In this document: in pieces, positions 7,173 through 13,456 of the stretch
How the letters are laid out: each line of letters opens with the position of its first letter
Position numbering within the stretch: position 1 is the first letter of the stretch
Origin: Phycisphaerae bacterium
Lineage (GTDB): Bacteria; Planctomycetota; Phycisphaerae; Sedimentisphaerales; Anaerohalosphaeraceae
NCBI GenBank assembly: GCA_021736615.1
Contig: JAIPFN010000149.1
Coordinates: 1 to 13,456, forward strand
Length of the DNA stretch: 13,456 bases
Direction: 5' to 3'
Program-made: the position numbers and the translations under genes
The notes under the pieces: generated by a model
The model's input: only the letters and a program-made list of their open reading frames with translations
Told to the model about the DNA's origin: nothing
The model's database searches: none

Positions 7173-8335
7173 GAATGATAAGTAGTTTCTTTCTTAACTT
7201 TATCATATTCGTTAAACGCCGCTTTGAATTTCATATAACCTTCGCGAGTCTCGAACACCTGGCTGTCATCCCACAGAATCCGCCAGTCACCGTCGGCCTC
7301 TGGCCACAGGAACACCTGCCCCCATATCAAACGGTTGTTAGCGTCGATGCCCGGATTAGCGTCAGTGCCGTCACCGGAAATACGCAGAAGTTGTTCAGCC
7401 GAAAGCAAATCTTCCGATGCCGCTCTAAGGTTATCAACGATCCAGTCCGAACGCGTCGCCATAGCCACAAACCCGCCGCTCTTATTCTCACGCTGAACCG
7501 CCCAGCTAAGAGCAACCTTCGGAGGCACAACACCGAGTTCGGCAGCGATAGCCTGAATTGTCCGATCCATAAGGTCGGCCCTATGCTCTTTGAACATATC
7601 ACGACTCGGACGATTCGGAGAACCAAGCGACATATAACCCGTGCAGACAATACCTTCCGATTCAAAATACCTGCGAAGCTCGGTCTGCTGAAACAACGGA
7701 TGCATTTCCATCTGGTTACAAACAGGCCGTTCATCTGTGGGAACATCTCTAAGCAAAAGTTTCATATCAGCCGCCGTATGATTCGACGTACCAATATCAA
7801 CGATCTTACCGGCTTTTTTCAGTTTAACGATCTCGCCCCATGTCTCTAAAAACTCTTCATGAATGTAGGGAACGGCGTCGGGATTACGGTGGTCGCCCGC
7901 ACAGCCGGGAGTATGAACATTCGGCCAGGGCCAGTGGTTCAGATACATATCGATCTTGTCGACACCAAGTTGCTTAAGCGTATTTTCCAACGCGGGAGCG
8001 ACATCGGCAGGACTCATGTGCCCGTTCCAAAGCTTACCGGTAATAAACAGATCGTCCGCAGAAGAGATATACCCTTCTTTGATCGCTTCTTTAATAGCCT
8101 CACCGACAACATCCTCGTTCTCGTAAGCCCTCGCCGTATCAATATGCCGCCACCCCAATCGAATCGCTTCCAGCGTAGCATCTTTCATATAGTCCTGCGC
8201 CCAGTCCGAATGGAAAGTACCAAACGCCGCGACAGGCATAACCTTACCACTGGAAAGCGTAACCTTGCCAACGCTAGCAGGATCGATTTCCTTAACACTC
8301 TTATCAAATAAAACAGGTTCAATAGCTTGTGCCAT
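7169..8335 (-). CDS. Aldo/keto reductase with C-terminal extension
   Basis: A 388-residue NAD(P)H-dependent oxidoreductase. The (beta/alpha)8 AKR fold is shown by the full catalytic tetrad: D66 and Y71 in DTARAY, K101 in ITGKLW, H134 in YLNHWP. GKIVDIGTSNHTAADM and the QMEMHP motif follow as in typical members. Most AKRs have 280-340 residues. This one carries an insertion after H134 (PGCAGDHRNPDAVPYIHEEF) and a tryptophan-rich C-terminal extension after the usual NADP-binding ATRSDWIVDN, containing GQVFLWPEADGDWRILWDD. It would reduce a sugar aldehyde or ketone, or oxidise an aldose, in the cytoplasm. The substrate is inferred from neighbours only. The start is preceded by AAGGA. The dehydrogenase gene ends 185 bp upstream, and no clear promoter was found between them, so read-through is likely. 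Confidence 0.88.
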   Translation of the reverse strand: MAQAIEPVLFDKSVKEIDPASVGKVTLSSGKVMPVAAFGTFHSDWAQDYMKDATLEAIRLGWRHIDTARAYENEDVVGEAIKEAIKEGYISSADDLFITGKLWNGHMSPADVAPALENTLKQLGVDKIDMYLNHWPWPNVHTPGCAGDHRNPDAVPYIHEEFLETWGEIVKLKKAGKIVDIGTSNHTAADMKLLLRDVPTDERPVCNQMEMHPLFQQTELRRYFESEGIVCTGYMSLGSPNRPSRDMFKEHRADLMDRTIQAIAAELGVVPPKVALSWAVQRENKSGGFVAMATRSDWIVDNLRAASEDLLSAEQLLRISGDGTDANPGIDANNRLIWGQVFLWPEADGDWRILWDDSQVFETREGYMKFKAAFNEYDKVKKETTYHS

Positions 8336-8380
8336 AATATATCCTTCTCAATTTATTGTTTATTTATCTTTTTTCTTTTT

Positions 8381-8410
8381 CCCTCTATGGCCCTCTGTGC
8401 TCTCAGTGGC
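8381..8410 (-). repeat. Degenerate about 10-bp CACAGAGG-type array upstream of the aldo/keto reductase gene
   Basis: On the plus strand CCCTCTATGG (8381-8390), CCCTCTGTGC (8391-8400) and TCTCAGTGGC (8401-8410) are three related decamers; the third aligns best with a 1-bp shift. The minus-strand core is CACAGAGG. It lies 46 bp before the aldo/keto reductase start in an otherwise AT-rich gap. Function unknown; unit sequence unrelated to the CACTAAT arrays but of similar period and length. Confidence 0.55.
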
Positions 8411-8490
8411 AAAAAAAGGAAAATAAGTCCGTCTCACAAAAGTTGTAAGCAAAACCCGACAAAAACAACTATACTAATATTTAGTTTTTT

Positions 8491-8530
8491 AATTAGTGTA
8501 TATTAGTGTCCATTAGTGGTTCAAAAATCG
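8491..8530 (-). repeat. 3x10-bp CACTAAT-type array overlapping the dehydrogenase stop
   Basis: On the plus strand AATTAGTGTA (8491-8500), TATTAGTGTC (8501-8510) and CATTAGTGGT (8511-8520) form a clean 10-bp array, followed by TCAAAAATCG (8521-8530). The last block encodes the final Ile-Asp-Phe-stop of the dehydrogenase on the minus strand, so homology with 2216-2255 extends into the coding end. Confidence 0.8.
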
Positions 8531-9540
8531 ATCATAACTTTCATCGACTCTTCGCCTTTTTCTTCGATGAACGTATAAGCATCCGGGTAATCCTCAAACG
8601 CAAAATGCTCAGAGACCAAAGGTTCGGTCTGAACTTCGCCCGAGTCAATCCAGGCGACGGCCTGAACCCAGTCTTCATGGCGGTACATCATCGAACCCTT
8701 GATATTCAGTTCATGCTCGCAGACGACGGACATATCCACCTTTGGCTTGTCCCCGTAAACTCCTATAACCAGCAGCGTCCCGCCCTTACCGATATTAGCA
8801 ACCAAAGAAGTCAGACTGCTCTCAACACCGGCAACTTCCATACCGACCTCGAACCCCTCATCGCCAAACGCCCTTTTAATCGCATCTTCCAAAGGCTCTT
8901 TCGTCACATTGCAGGTAAGTTCGATCCCGACTTCCTTAGCCTTGCCAAGCCGAAATTCGCTGATGTCTGTTATCAGTACATTCTTCGCCCCGCGACTCTT
9001 ACAGGCCTGCGCGACAAAATTACCGATAGTCCCTGCGCCGGCGACAACGACATTCTTGCCCGTCAGATCGCCGAAACGACCCGTCGAATGTGCAGCAACG
9101 GCTACAGGTTCAACGAAGGCCCCCTGCTCGAACGTAAAATCAGACGGAAGTTTGACCAGCTTTTCGATCTCGGTAACAAAATAATCCTGAGCGCAACCCA
9201 ACGCCTGAAATCCGCGAACCTTCAGCTCTTCGCACGCGTTGTACTGACCGCGTTTGCATGGAGCGCAAACACCGCAAACTTCCTGCGGAGTCGCAGTAAC
9301 CTTATCGCCAATAGAAACCCCCTCGACGCCGGCACCTATAGCCGAGATAACCCCAGAAAACTCATGCCCCTGAATAAGTGGATAACTCACAAACGGGTGT
9401 TTCCCGTGGAACACATGAATATCTGAACCGCAAACACCGATCCGCTTAACCTCGATCTGAACCTGCCCCTTACCGGCAACAGGAACTCCTGCGTCTCCAA
9501 ACTCAATCTTGCCCGGTGCGGGCATAACTGCTTGTCTCAT
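8521..9540 (-). CDS. Zinc-dependent medium-chain alcohol/polyol dehydrogenase
   Basis: A 339-residue MDR-superfamily enzyme, standard length for sorbitol/threonine dehydrogenase relatives. It oxidises a sugar or polyol hydroxyl with NAD in the cytoplasm. Catalytic zinc ligands are C37 (GVCGSD), H59-E60 (GHE) and probably E144 (VEP). The structural zinc cluster C89, C92, C95, C103 is complete. The Rossmann motif GAGTIG (168-173) is followed by D192 at the end of the second strand, favouring NAD over NADP. ATG is preceded by AAGGAG 9 nt upstream. Candidate roles in this locus are the first oxidation of L-fucose, L-galactose or L-rhamnose, or oxidation of a 2-keto sugar acid or alditol; sequence alone does not decide. 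It has its own promoter at 9632-9660 and precedes the aldo/keto reductase. Confidence 0.9.
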   Translation of the reverse strand: MRQAVMPAPGKIEFGDAGVPVAGKGQVQIEVKRIGVCGSDIHVFHGKHPFVSYPLIQGHEFSGVISAIGAGVEGVSIGDKVTATPQEVCGVCAPCKRGQYNACEELKVRGFQALGCAQDYFVTEIEKLVKLPSDFTFEQGAFVEPVAVAAHSTGRFGDLTGKNVVVAGAGTIGNFVAQACKSRGAKNVLITDISEFRLGKAKEVGIELTCNVTKEPLEDAIKRAFGDEGFEVGMEVAGVESSLTSLVANIGKGGTLLVIGVYGDKPKVDMSVVCEHELNIKGSMMYRHEDWVQAVAWIDSGEVQTEPLVSEHFAFEDYPDAYTFIEEKGEESMKVMIDF

Positions 9541-9631
9541 ATATACTTACTCCTTCAAGAAAGTCAGTAAATCCATAAAAACATAATTATTTAATGTCAA
9601 TTCCCGGCTCAAAAACGCCATGAATCAGAAA

Positions 9632-9660
9632 ATTCTACTCAATAACGTCAAAATCGTCAA
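9632..9660 (-). promoter_or_regulatory. Promoter of the dehydrogenase gene, with a CGTCAA repeat
   Basis: On the minus strand TTGACG (9655-9660) and TAGAAT (9632-9637) are separated by exactly 17 bp, five of six matches each to the sigma-70 consensus. It lies about 90 bp before the dehydrogenase ATG. The plus-strand hexamer CGTCAA occurs at 9646-9651 and 9655-9660, a 9-bp period that could be a half-site pair for a regulator inside the promoter spacer. Confidence 0.65.
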
Positions 9661-9716
9661 GAACCAACTAACAGAATTCAAATTTTAATAACAGCATCGC
9701 CGAAGGGAATTCAACA

Positions 9717-9744
9717 AGCTAATAGCTAACGGTTAATAGCTATT
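9717..9744 (-). repeat. 4x7-bp tandem array containing the GH2 stop codon
   Basis: On the plus strand AGCTAAT (9717-9723), AGCTAAC (9724-9730), GGTTAAT (9731-9737) and AGCTATT (9738-9744) run without gaps. The stop TAG (9740-9742 on the minus strand) lies in the last unit. Because the unit is partly self-complementary, AATAGCTA (9721-9728) and TAGCTATT (9737-9744) can also form an 8-bp stem. Confidence 0.75.
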
Positions 9745-12709
9745 CTTTACGCATTAACTGCATATTCCGCCATCTGGATTTCATGACCATCCGTTCTGCC
9801 TTCGGTGAATCGAGCTTCAATTCGAAAAGGCCATCGGTAACGAACATAAACAATAAACCATCCCCGACATCGCTGCTGTCTTTAGGATTTTCCGGGTAAT
9901 TATAACGCCAGTAACCGAACAAAGTTTTCTCCCCATCGGCAACAGTGAACACACTCCCGGTTTCGGTAAACACAAACTTGCGGTTACGATCAACTTCCAC
10001 TTTTATACGGTTAGTTCCCTCTCCCGGTACTTCTTTGTAAATAAACCATTCGCCGACAACCTGCTTTGCCGCCGGCCCCATGATCGTTTTCTGTATCTGC
10101 GGTTCCGGATTCGCAAAACGCTTATCGGTAACCTTCTCGATAGGCCCTTTGACAAACTCACTCTTAAGGTTCATCCACGACCTGCCATTTCTTAATATTG
10201 TCGCCTTAACAACAGCCGAATCAGTCAACTCAAAAGGCCCTGTGTATTCAACAGGCTTAGAACCGTTAACTGAATAGGTAATATCAAGTACAGCAAGCGA
10301 AGGGTCTCCGCTAAGGACTATACGTTCTACATCGACAGCAACCATCGTGCTCTCAGGAAACAGGGTCCGTCCCAGGATACCGGCAGCAGTAACAATTGCG
10401 ATAGGCCCGCCTTTATCGGTACTCTCAAAGATACCCAGAGACAACCCGTTGAAAGTTTTACGGTAAGTTTCACGATGGCTGGTAACATCCAGCGGGTCAC
10501 CGTTATCAAAGCCAAGAAGCTTAACCGCCCCGTCGATCTTATATTCGATCCGGTTGCACGCCCACGGCACAAAATTGCCATCCGCATCCTTGATCGTCGT
10601 AGTCATATGGCTGATGTCTTTAACACCCGCTTTCATATCAACATTATCAGCGGTAAGCTCGATCTTCGTCGGATTGCCCGCAGTCTTAAACACCTTTTCA
10701 GCAACAGCCTTGTCGCCGCGGTAACCCACAGCCTTCAATGTACCCGGCGTATACGGTACTCTCCATACAAAATCAAGCAACTCTCTCGGAGGCTTTTTGC
10801 CAAGCGACTCGCCGTTCAAAAACAACTCAACCTCTTCGCAGTTAGAGTAAGCGACAACGGGAATCTCAACCCCTCCCATACCCGGATGCGTCCAGTGCGG
10901 CAGAATATGAACCATAGGCTTCTCTGTCCACTGACTCTGATAGAAGTAATAATGGTCCTTCGGAAAACCGCATAAGTCAATAATCCCGAAATTCCATATA
11001 CGAGCCGGCCACTTCCCCCCGCCGAACGACGCCTCACCAAGATAATCAAACCCGGTCCACCGGAACTCACCCAGTATCCACGGCGTCTCTTTCGTGCGTT
11101 TCCAGCTCGTCCGTGCCGTTATCCGAACACCGGCATTATCATAAGACGAGTTATACCTCTGGTGCCCGTCAAAGAATATCTGCTTGTCATTATAAGGCGG
11201 GAAATAATTCTTGAGGTTCGCCGGATTTCGCCACCACGTCATAGTACGGTAAAACCCGCGTGTCTGGAGTGTATGAGGGACTTCGGCTAGTACAACCGGC
11301 TTATCCGGATTTTCACTTCTAAATTTCTCAAGCACCCCTGGATTCGCCCCCGGAGCATTAAAGCCCGGTATGTCAACCCCGTATAGAAGACTCCCGCCGG
11401 TCGTAGGACGTGTAGTGTCATACTTTTTTACTTCATCGGAAATACCATATTTATCATAGATACCCGTCTCATTGCCCATACTGTACATTATCACGCACGG
11501 GTGATTGCGGTCACGCCTTACCCAGTCACGAACATCCGTTTTCCACCAATCCTTAAAATACATCTTTCCATAATCGAAAGATATCTTAGGCCCCCATCCG
11601 TCAAATATCTCATCCATTACCATAAAACCCATCTCATCGCAAAGATCATAGAAGATCGGCCTGCGCGGATTATGAGAAACACGAATGGCGTTACACCCCA
11701 TATCCTTAAGTATCTGCAAACGCCTCCTGAGAACCTTCTCCGGTATAGCCGACCCAACCAGCCCGCCATCCGAATGTTCGCAAACACCCTTAAGCTTCGT
11801 CGGCACACCATTAAGAAAGAATCCTTCGTTTGAATCAAACCGCAAAGAACGAATACCGAACCTGGTCTTCTCGGTATGCTTAACCTCACCATCAACAACA
11901 ACCTCACTGACAAGCGTATAGAGATAAGGCGAATCAGGCGACCAGAGCGACTGGGTACCAATTTTAAGATCTGAATTTACAACAGTTTGCTGATTTGCTG
12001 GCAATTCAATACCCTGACTAGCCGAAGCGATCTCTTTGTCCTGCATGTCAAGAATAGAAAACTTAACTACTGGAAATTGATCATTCACCGTGCCGTTATT
12101 GAGCGTTGCCTTAACAGTCACCGCCTCGTTGGTGATTTGAGGTGTCGTCACAAATATACCCCAGTGATCGAAACTGATCTTGTTCTTGACTATAAGTTTC
12201 ACACCCCCATATATACCGCAACCGGGATACCACCGGGCATTCGGGGCCTTTTCATTATCAACCTTTACTGCAATAGAATTAACACCGGATTTAAGCTCAT
12301 CGGTAATATCAAAATAGAAGCTGATATACCCATAAGGCCGCCCGCCGACTTTGACACCGTTAACCCAAACAGTACTGTTCATAAAAACGCCGTCGAACAA
12401 GATAAGGTATTGACTGTCAGGGTCGACCGCGTCAATCTGAATATTCTTGCGGTACCAACCCACACCCGTCGGAAGGTATCCCCCCTGCCCGCCGGATGGA
12501 TTTTTTTTGTCGTAAGGCCCAAGTATCGACCAGTCATGCGGTACATCCACCATCTCCCATTTGGAATCATCGAACCCGGGTTCCATTGCACGACTCGGAT
12601 CGGAAAGGCTGAATTTCCAACCTTCAGTCGGCTCAAGAGGTTTAGCCGAACACCCGCTAAGTAAAGCAAAACAAACCACTAACAGCAAAAACCTAAACAA
12701 TATCTTCAT
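9740..12709 (-). CDS. GH2 beta-galactosidase-like lipoprotein with extra C-terminal domains
   Basis: A 989-residue exported enzyme. A signal peptide ends LLSGC with Cys20 as lipidation site. GH2 order is intact: jelly-roll sugar-binding domain (about 25-175, with GVGWYRK, TVWVNG and RWYPGCGIYGGV), immunoglobulin-like domain (about 180-285), and a TIM barrel from about 290 with GVCEHSDGG and RVSHNPRRP. The acid/base is E414 in MGNETG and the probable nucleophile E476 in LAEVPHTLQTRG, by analogy with the DUF4982 group; EFRWTGFDYLGE (548-559) is also conserved. DUF4982-like and further beta domains follow (about 615-780). Residues about 790-850 (DITYSVNGSKPVEYTGPFEL) resemble the chitobiase C-terminal/Fn3-associated repeat. 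The last 110 residues form an unrecognised beta-rich, lipocalin-like module. GH2 covers galactosidases, glucuronidases and others, so the sugar is uncertain. AAGGG lies 5 nt before the ATG. Confidence 0.92.
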   Translation of the reverse strand: MKILFRFLLLVVCFALLSGCSAKPLEPTEGWKFSLSDPSRAMEPGFDDSKWEMVDVPHDWSILGPYDKKNPSGGQGGYLPTGVGWYRKNIQIDAVDPDSQYLILFDGVFMNSTVWVNGVKVGGRPYGYISFYFDITDELKSGVNSIAVKVDNEKAPNARWYPGCGIYGGVKLIVKNKISFDHWGIFVTTPQITNEAVTVKATLNNGTVNDQFPVVKFSILDMQDKEIASASQGIELPANQQTVVNSDLKIGTQSLWSPDSPYLYTLVSEVVVDGEVKHTEKTRFGIRSLRFDSNEGFFLNGVPTKLKGVCEHSDGGLVGSAIPEKVLRRRLQILKDMGCNAIRVSHNPRRPIFYDLCDEMGFMVMDEIFDGWGPKISFDYGKMYFKDWWKTDVRDWVRRDRNHPCVIMYSMGNETGIYDKYGISDEVKKYDTTRPTTGGSLLYGVDIPGFNAPGANPGVLEKFRSENPDKPVVLAEVPHTLQTRGFYRTMTWWRNPANLKNYFPPYNDKQIFFDGHQRYNSSYDNAGVRITARTSWKRTKETPWILGEFRWTGFDYLGEASFGGGKWPARIWNFGIIDLCGFPKDHYYFYQSQWTEKPMVHILPHWTHPGMGGVEIPVVAYSNCEEVELFLNGESLGKKPPRELLDFVWRVPYTPGTLKAVGYRGDKAVAEKVFKTAGNPTKIELTADNVDMKAGVKDISHMTTTIKDADGNFVPWACNRIEYKIDGAVKLLGFDNGDPLDVTSHRETYRKTFNGLSLGIFESTDKGGPIAIVTAAGILGRTLFPESTMVAVDVERIVLSGDPSLAVLDITYSVNGSKPVEYTGPFELTDSAVVKATILRNGRSWMNLKSEFVKGPIEKVTDKRFANPEPQIQKTIMGPAAKQVVGEWFIYKEVPGEGTNRIKVEVDRNRKFVFTETGSVFTVADGEKTLFGYWRYNYPENPKDSSDVGDGLLFMFVTDGLFELKLDSPKAERMVMKSRWRNMQLMRKE

Positions 12710-12772
12710 TGCGACCCTTTAAATGCTAAGAATATCTGATTAACACGAGATGCCAATCGGCCACTCGCCCAT

Positions 12773-12801
12773 ATTATCACCCTTTCAACCCACAATAGCA
12801 A
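12773..12801 (-). promoter_or_regulatory. Putative promoter of the GH2 gene
   Basis: On the minus strand TTGCTA (12796-12801, four of six matches) and GATAAT (12773-12778, five of six) are separated by 17 bp. The predicted leader to the GH2 ATG is about 57 nt. Confidence 0.5.
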
Positions 12802-12850
12802 GTAAAAGTTCAACGGCTGACAAAAGAAAACCGACCCAGAAAAGAAAATC

Positions 12851-12879
12851 TTGACAGTTCAGGTTAAATTTAGTATAAT
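12851..12879 (+). promoter_or_regulatory. Consensus sigma-70 promoter P1 of the esterase gene
   Basis: TTGACA (12851-12856) and TATAAT (12874-12879) are both perfect and the spacer is the ideal 17 bp. It would start transcription near 12886, giving a leader of about 130 nt to the ATG at 13019. Confidence 0.8.
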
Positions 12880-12911
12880 TATTGATATTGAAAAGCCTGA
12901 AATGTATTTCA

Positions 12912-12940
12912 TTGACAGTTCATTGGAAATGTCAGATAAT
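12912..12940 (+). promoter_or_regulatory. Second tandem promoter P2 of the esterase gene
   Basis: TTGACA (12912-12917) and GATAAT (12935-12940) with a 17-bp spacer. Its first 11 bases (TTGACAGTTCA) repeat those of P1 exactly 61 bp downstream, and 21 of 29 positions agree overall, which suggests duplication of a promoter segment. Confidence 0.65.
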
Positions 12941-13018
12941 GCCCTTTAAGTACCATTGAGAATATCTCTTAGTCGCAGCCCATAAAAGTCAAAACAGGTT
13001 TTATTGGAGAATCGGAAG

Positions 13019-13456
13019 ATGAAAAGTAAAAGTGTAACATTCTGGACAATTTGCATCTTACAACTTACCTTAGCCGTTTCGCAAGTTCATGCTTTCGTTA
13101 CCATCGACGCCGATCACCCTGACATCCAATATGTCGGCAGGGTTAATTTTGAAAATGCAAAGGCTCCAATCCTGTATTGGCCCGGAAATGCAATTATTGC
13201 CAATTTTCAAGGGACATCTATAAATGTTAAACTTCATGATTACGGCAATAATTACTTCTATATAATAATCGACGATGGATCGCCGAGCCTGATCAATTTG
13301 ACTCCTGGTGCGGCAACTTATTCAGTGGCCTCCGGTCTTGCCGATTCGGTACATGAGATTCAGATTTTTAAACGCACTGAAACGCAGGAAGGAGAAGTTG
13401 CTTTTAAAGGATTTGAACTTGAAGATGGCAAATCACTGGTGGCTCCGCCTGAAAGA
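13019..13456 (+). CDS. Secreted CE2-type acetyl esterase, N-terminal part (runs off right edge)
   Basis: The first 146 codons of a plus-strand gene whose ATG follows GGAGA (about 9 nt upstream). Residues 1-25 form a Sec signal peptide (MKSKSVTFWTICILQLTLAV then AXA-like VHA). The rest resembles the N-terminal jelly-roll of carbohydrate esterase family 2: YVGRVNFENAKAPILYWPGN, then IIANFQGTSINVKLHD, YYFYIIIDDGSP, and GLADSVHEIQIFKRTE, closing with KGFELEDGKSLVAPPER, just where CE2 proteins pass to the SGNH esterase domain. The catalytic Ser, Asp and His would lie outside the window, so the activity rests on the N-terminal domain alone. It would remove acetyl groups from a polysaccharide, helping the glycosidases. 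It is divergent from GH2 and has its own strong tandem promoters. Confidence 0.75.
   Translation, partial: MKSKSVTFWTICILQLTLAVSQVHAFVTIDADHPDIQYVGRVNFENAKAPILYWPGNAIIANFQGTSINVKLHDYGNNYFYIIIDDGSPSLINLTPGAATYSVASGLADSVHEIQIFKRTETQEGEVAFKGFELEDGKSLVAPPER

Larger units (their letters stand above)
12710..13018. other. Divergent intergenic control region
   Basis: These 309 bp separate the minus-strand GH2 gene from the plus-strand esterase gene and contain no credible ORF or RNA gene. They hold one leftward promoter (12773-12801) and two rightward promoters (12851-12879 and 12912-12940), with about 50 bp between the facing -35 elements. A shared regulator could act here; no clear palindromic operator was seen. 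Confidence 0.7.

Noticed and set aside
8506..9426. Plus-strand ORF of 306 codons
   Set aside because: It mirrors the dehydrogenase, whose zinc-binding and Rossmann motifs are complete; the mirrored protein shows no recognisable fold.
2216..9744. CRISPR array or insertion-sequence ends as explanation for the repeats
   Set aside because: Units are 7-10 bp without spacers, there is no cas gene or transposase, and no terminal inverted repeats or target duplications were seen.

Overview
The window reads as part of a carbohydrate-degradation locus from an environmental, probably marine or sediment, bacterium. It resembles the Planctomycetota/Verrucomicrobiota/Lentisphaerota (PVC) group more than Bacteroidota. 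Three things point that way, all by inference: a fused sulfatase/alpha-L-rhamnosidase, secreted glycoside hydrolases with lipoprotein or Sec signals, and a sodium/solute symporter in place of a SusC/SusD pair. The species cannot be named from the sequence.

Layout. Seven genes lie on the minus strand and one starts on the plus strand at the right edge. Reading leftward from the divergent promoter region (12710-13018), the minus-strand order is: a GH2 beta-galactosidase-like lipoprotein (12709-9740), a zinc-dependent alcohol/polyol dehydrogenase (9540-8521), a long aldo/keto reductase (8335-7169), an RbsD/FucU-type sugar mutarotase (7055-6636), an SGLT-like sodium/sugar symporter (6598-4874), a GH95 alpha-L-fucosidase/galactosidase-family enzyme (4813-2267), a hairpin terminator (2155-2190), and a GTG-initiated lipoprotein that joins an S1 sulfatase to the front of a GH78 alpha-L-rhamnosidase (1976 to beyond base 1). 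On the plus strand a secreted protein with the N-terminal domain of CE2-type acetyl esterases begins at 13019 and runs off the right edge, driven by two near-consensus tandem promoters.

Together (inference) the genes suit use of a sulfated, acetylated heteroglycan containing rhamnose and L-fucose or L-galactose, such as an algal cell-wall polysaccharide. Sulfatase, rhamnosidase, GH95, GH2 and esterase would release sugars outside the cytoplasm. The symporter would import them, the mutarotase would interconvert anomers, and the two oxidoreductases could start oxidative or reductive catabolism. Sulfatase-GH78 fusions are known, from memory, in ulvan loci, so ulvan is one candidate substrate; GH95 would be atypical there.

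The least explained structure is not in the genes. Four of the six minus-strand genes whose 3' ends are visible stop in or next to a short tandem array of 28-30 bp: 4x7 bp after the aldo/keto reductase and GH2 genes, 3x10 bp after the GH95 and dehydrogenase genes. In three of the four the stop codon lies in, or directly abuts, the array. A fifth array of about 10-bp period lies before the aldo/keto reductase gene. These resemble decayed intergenic short tandem repeats and are the best candidate here for something undescribed.
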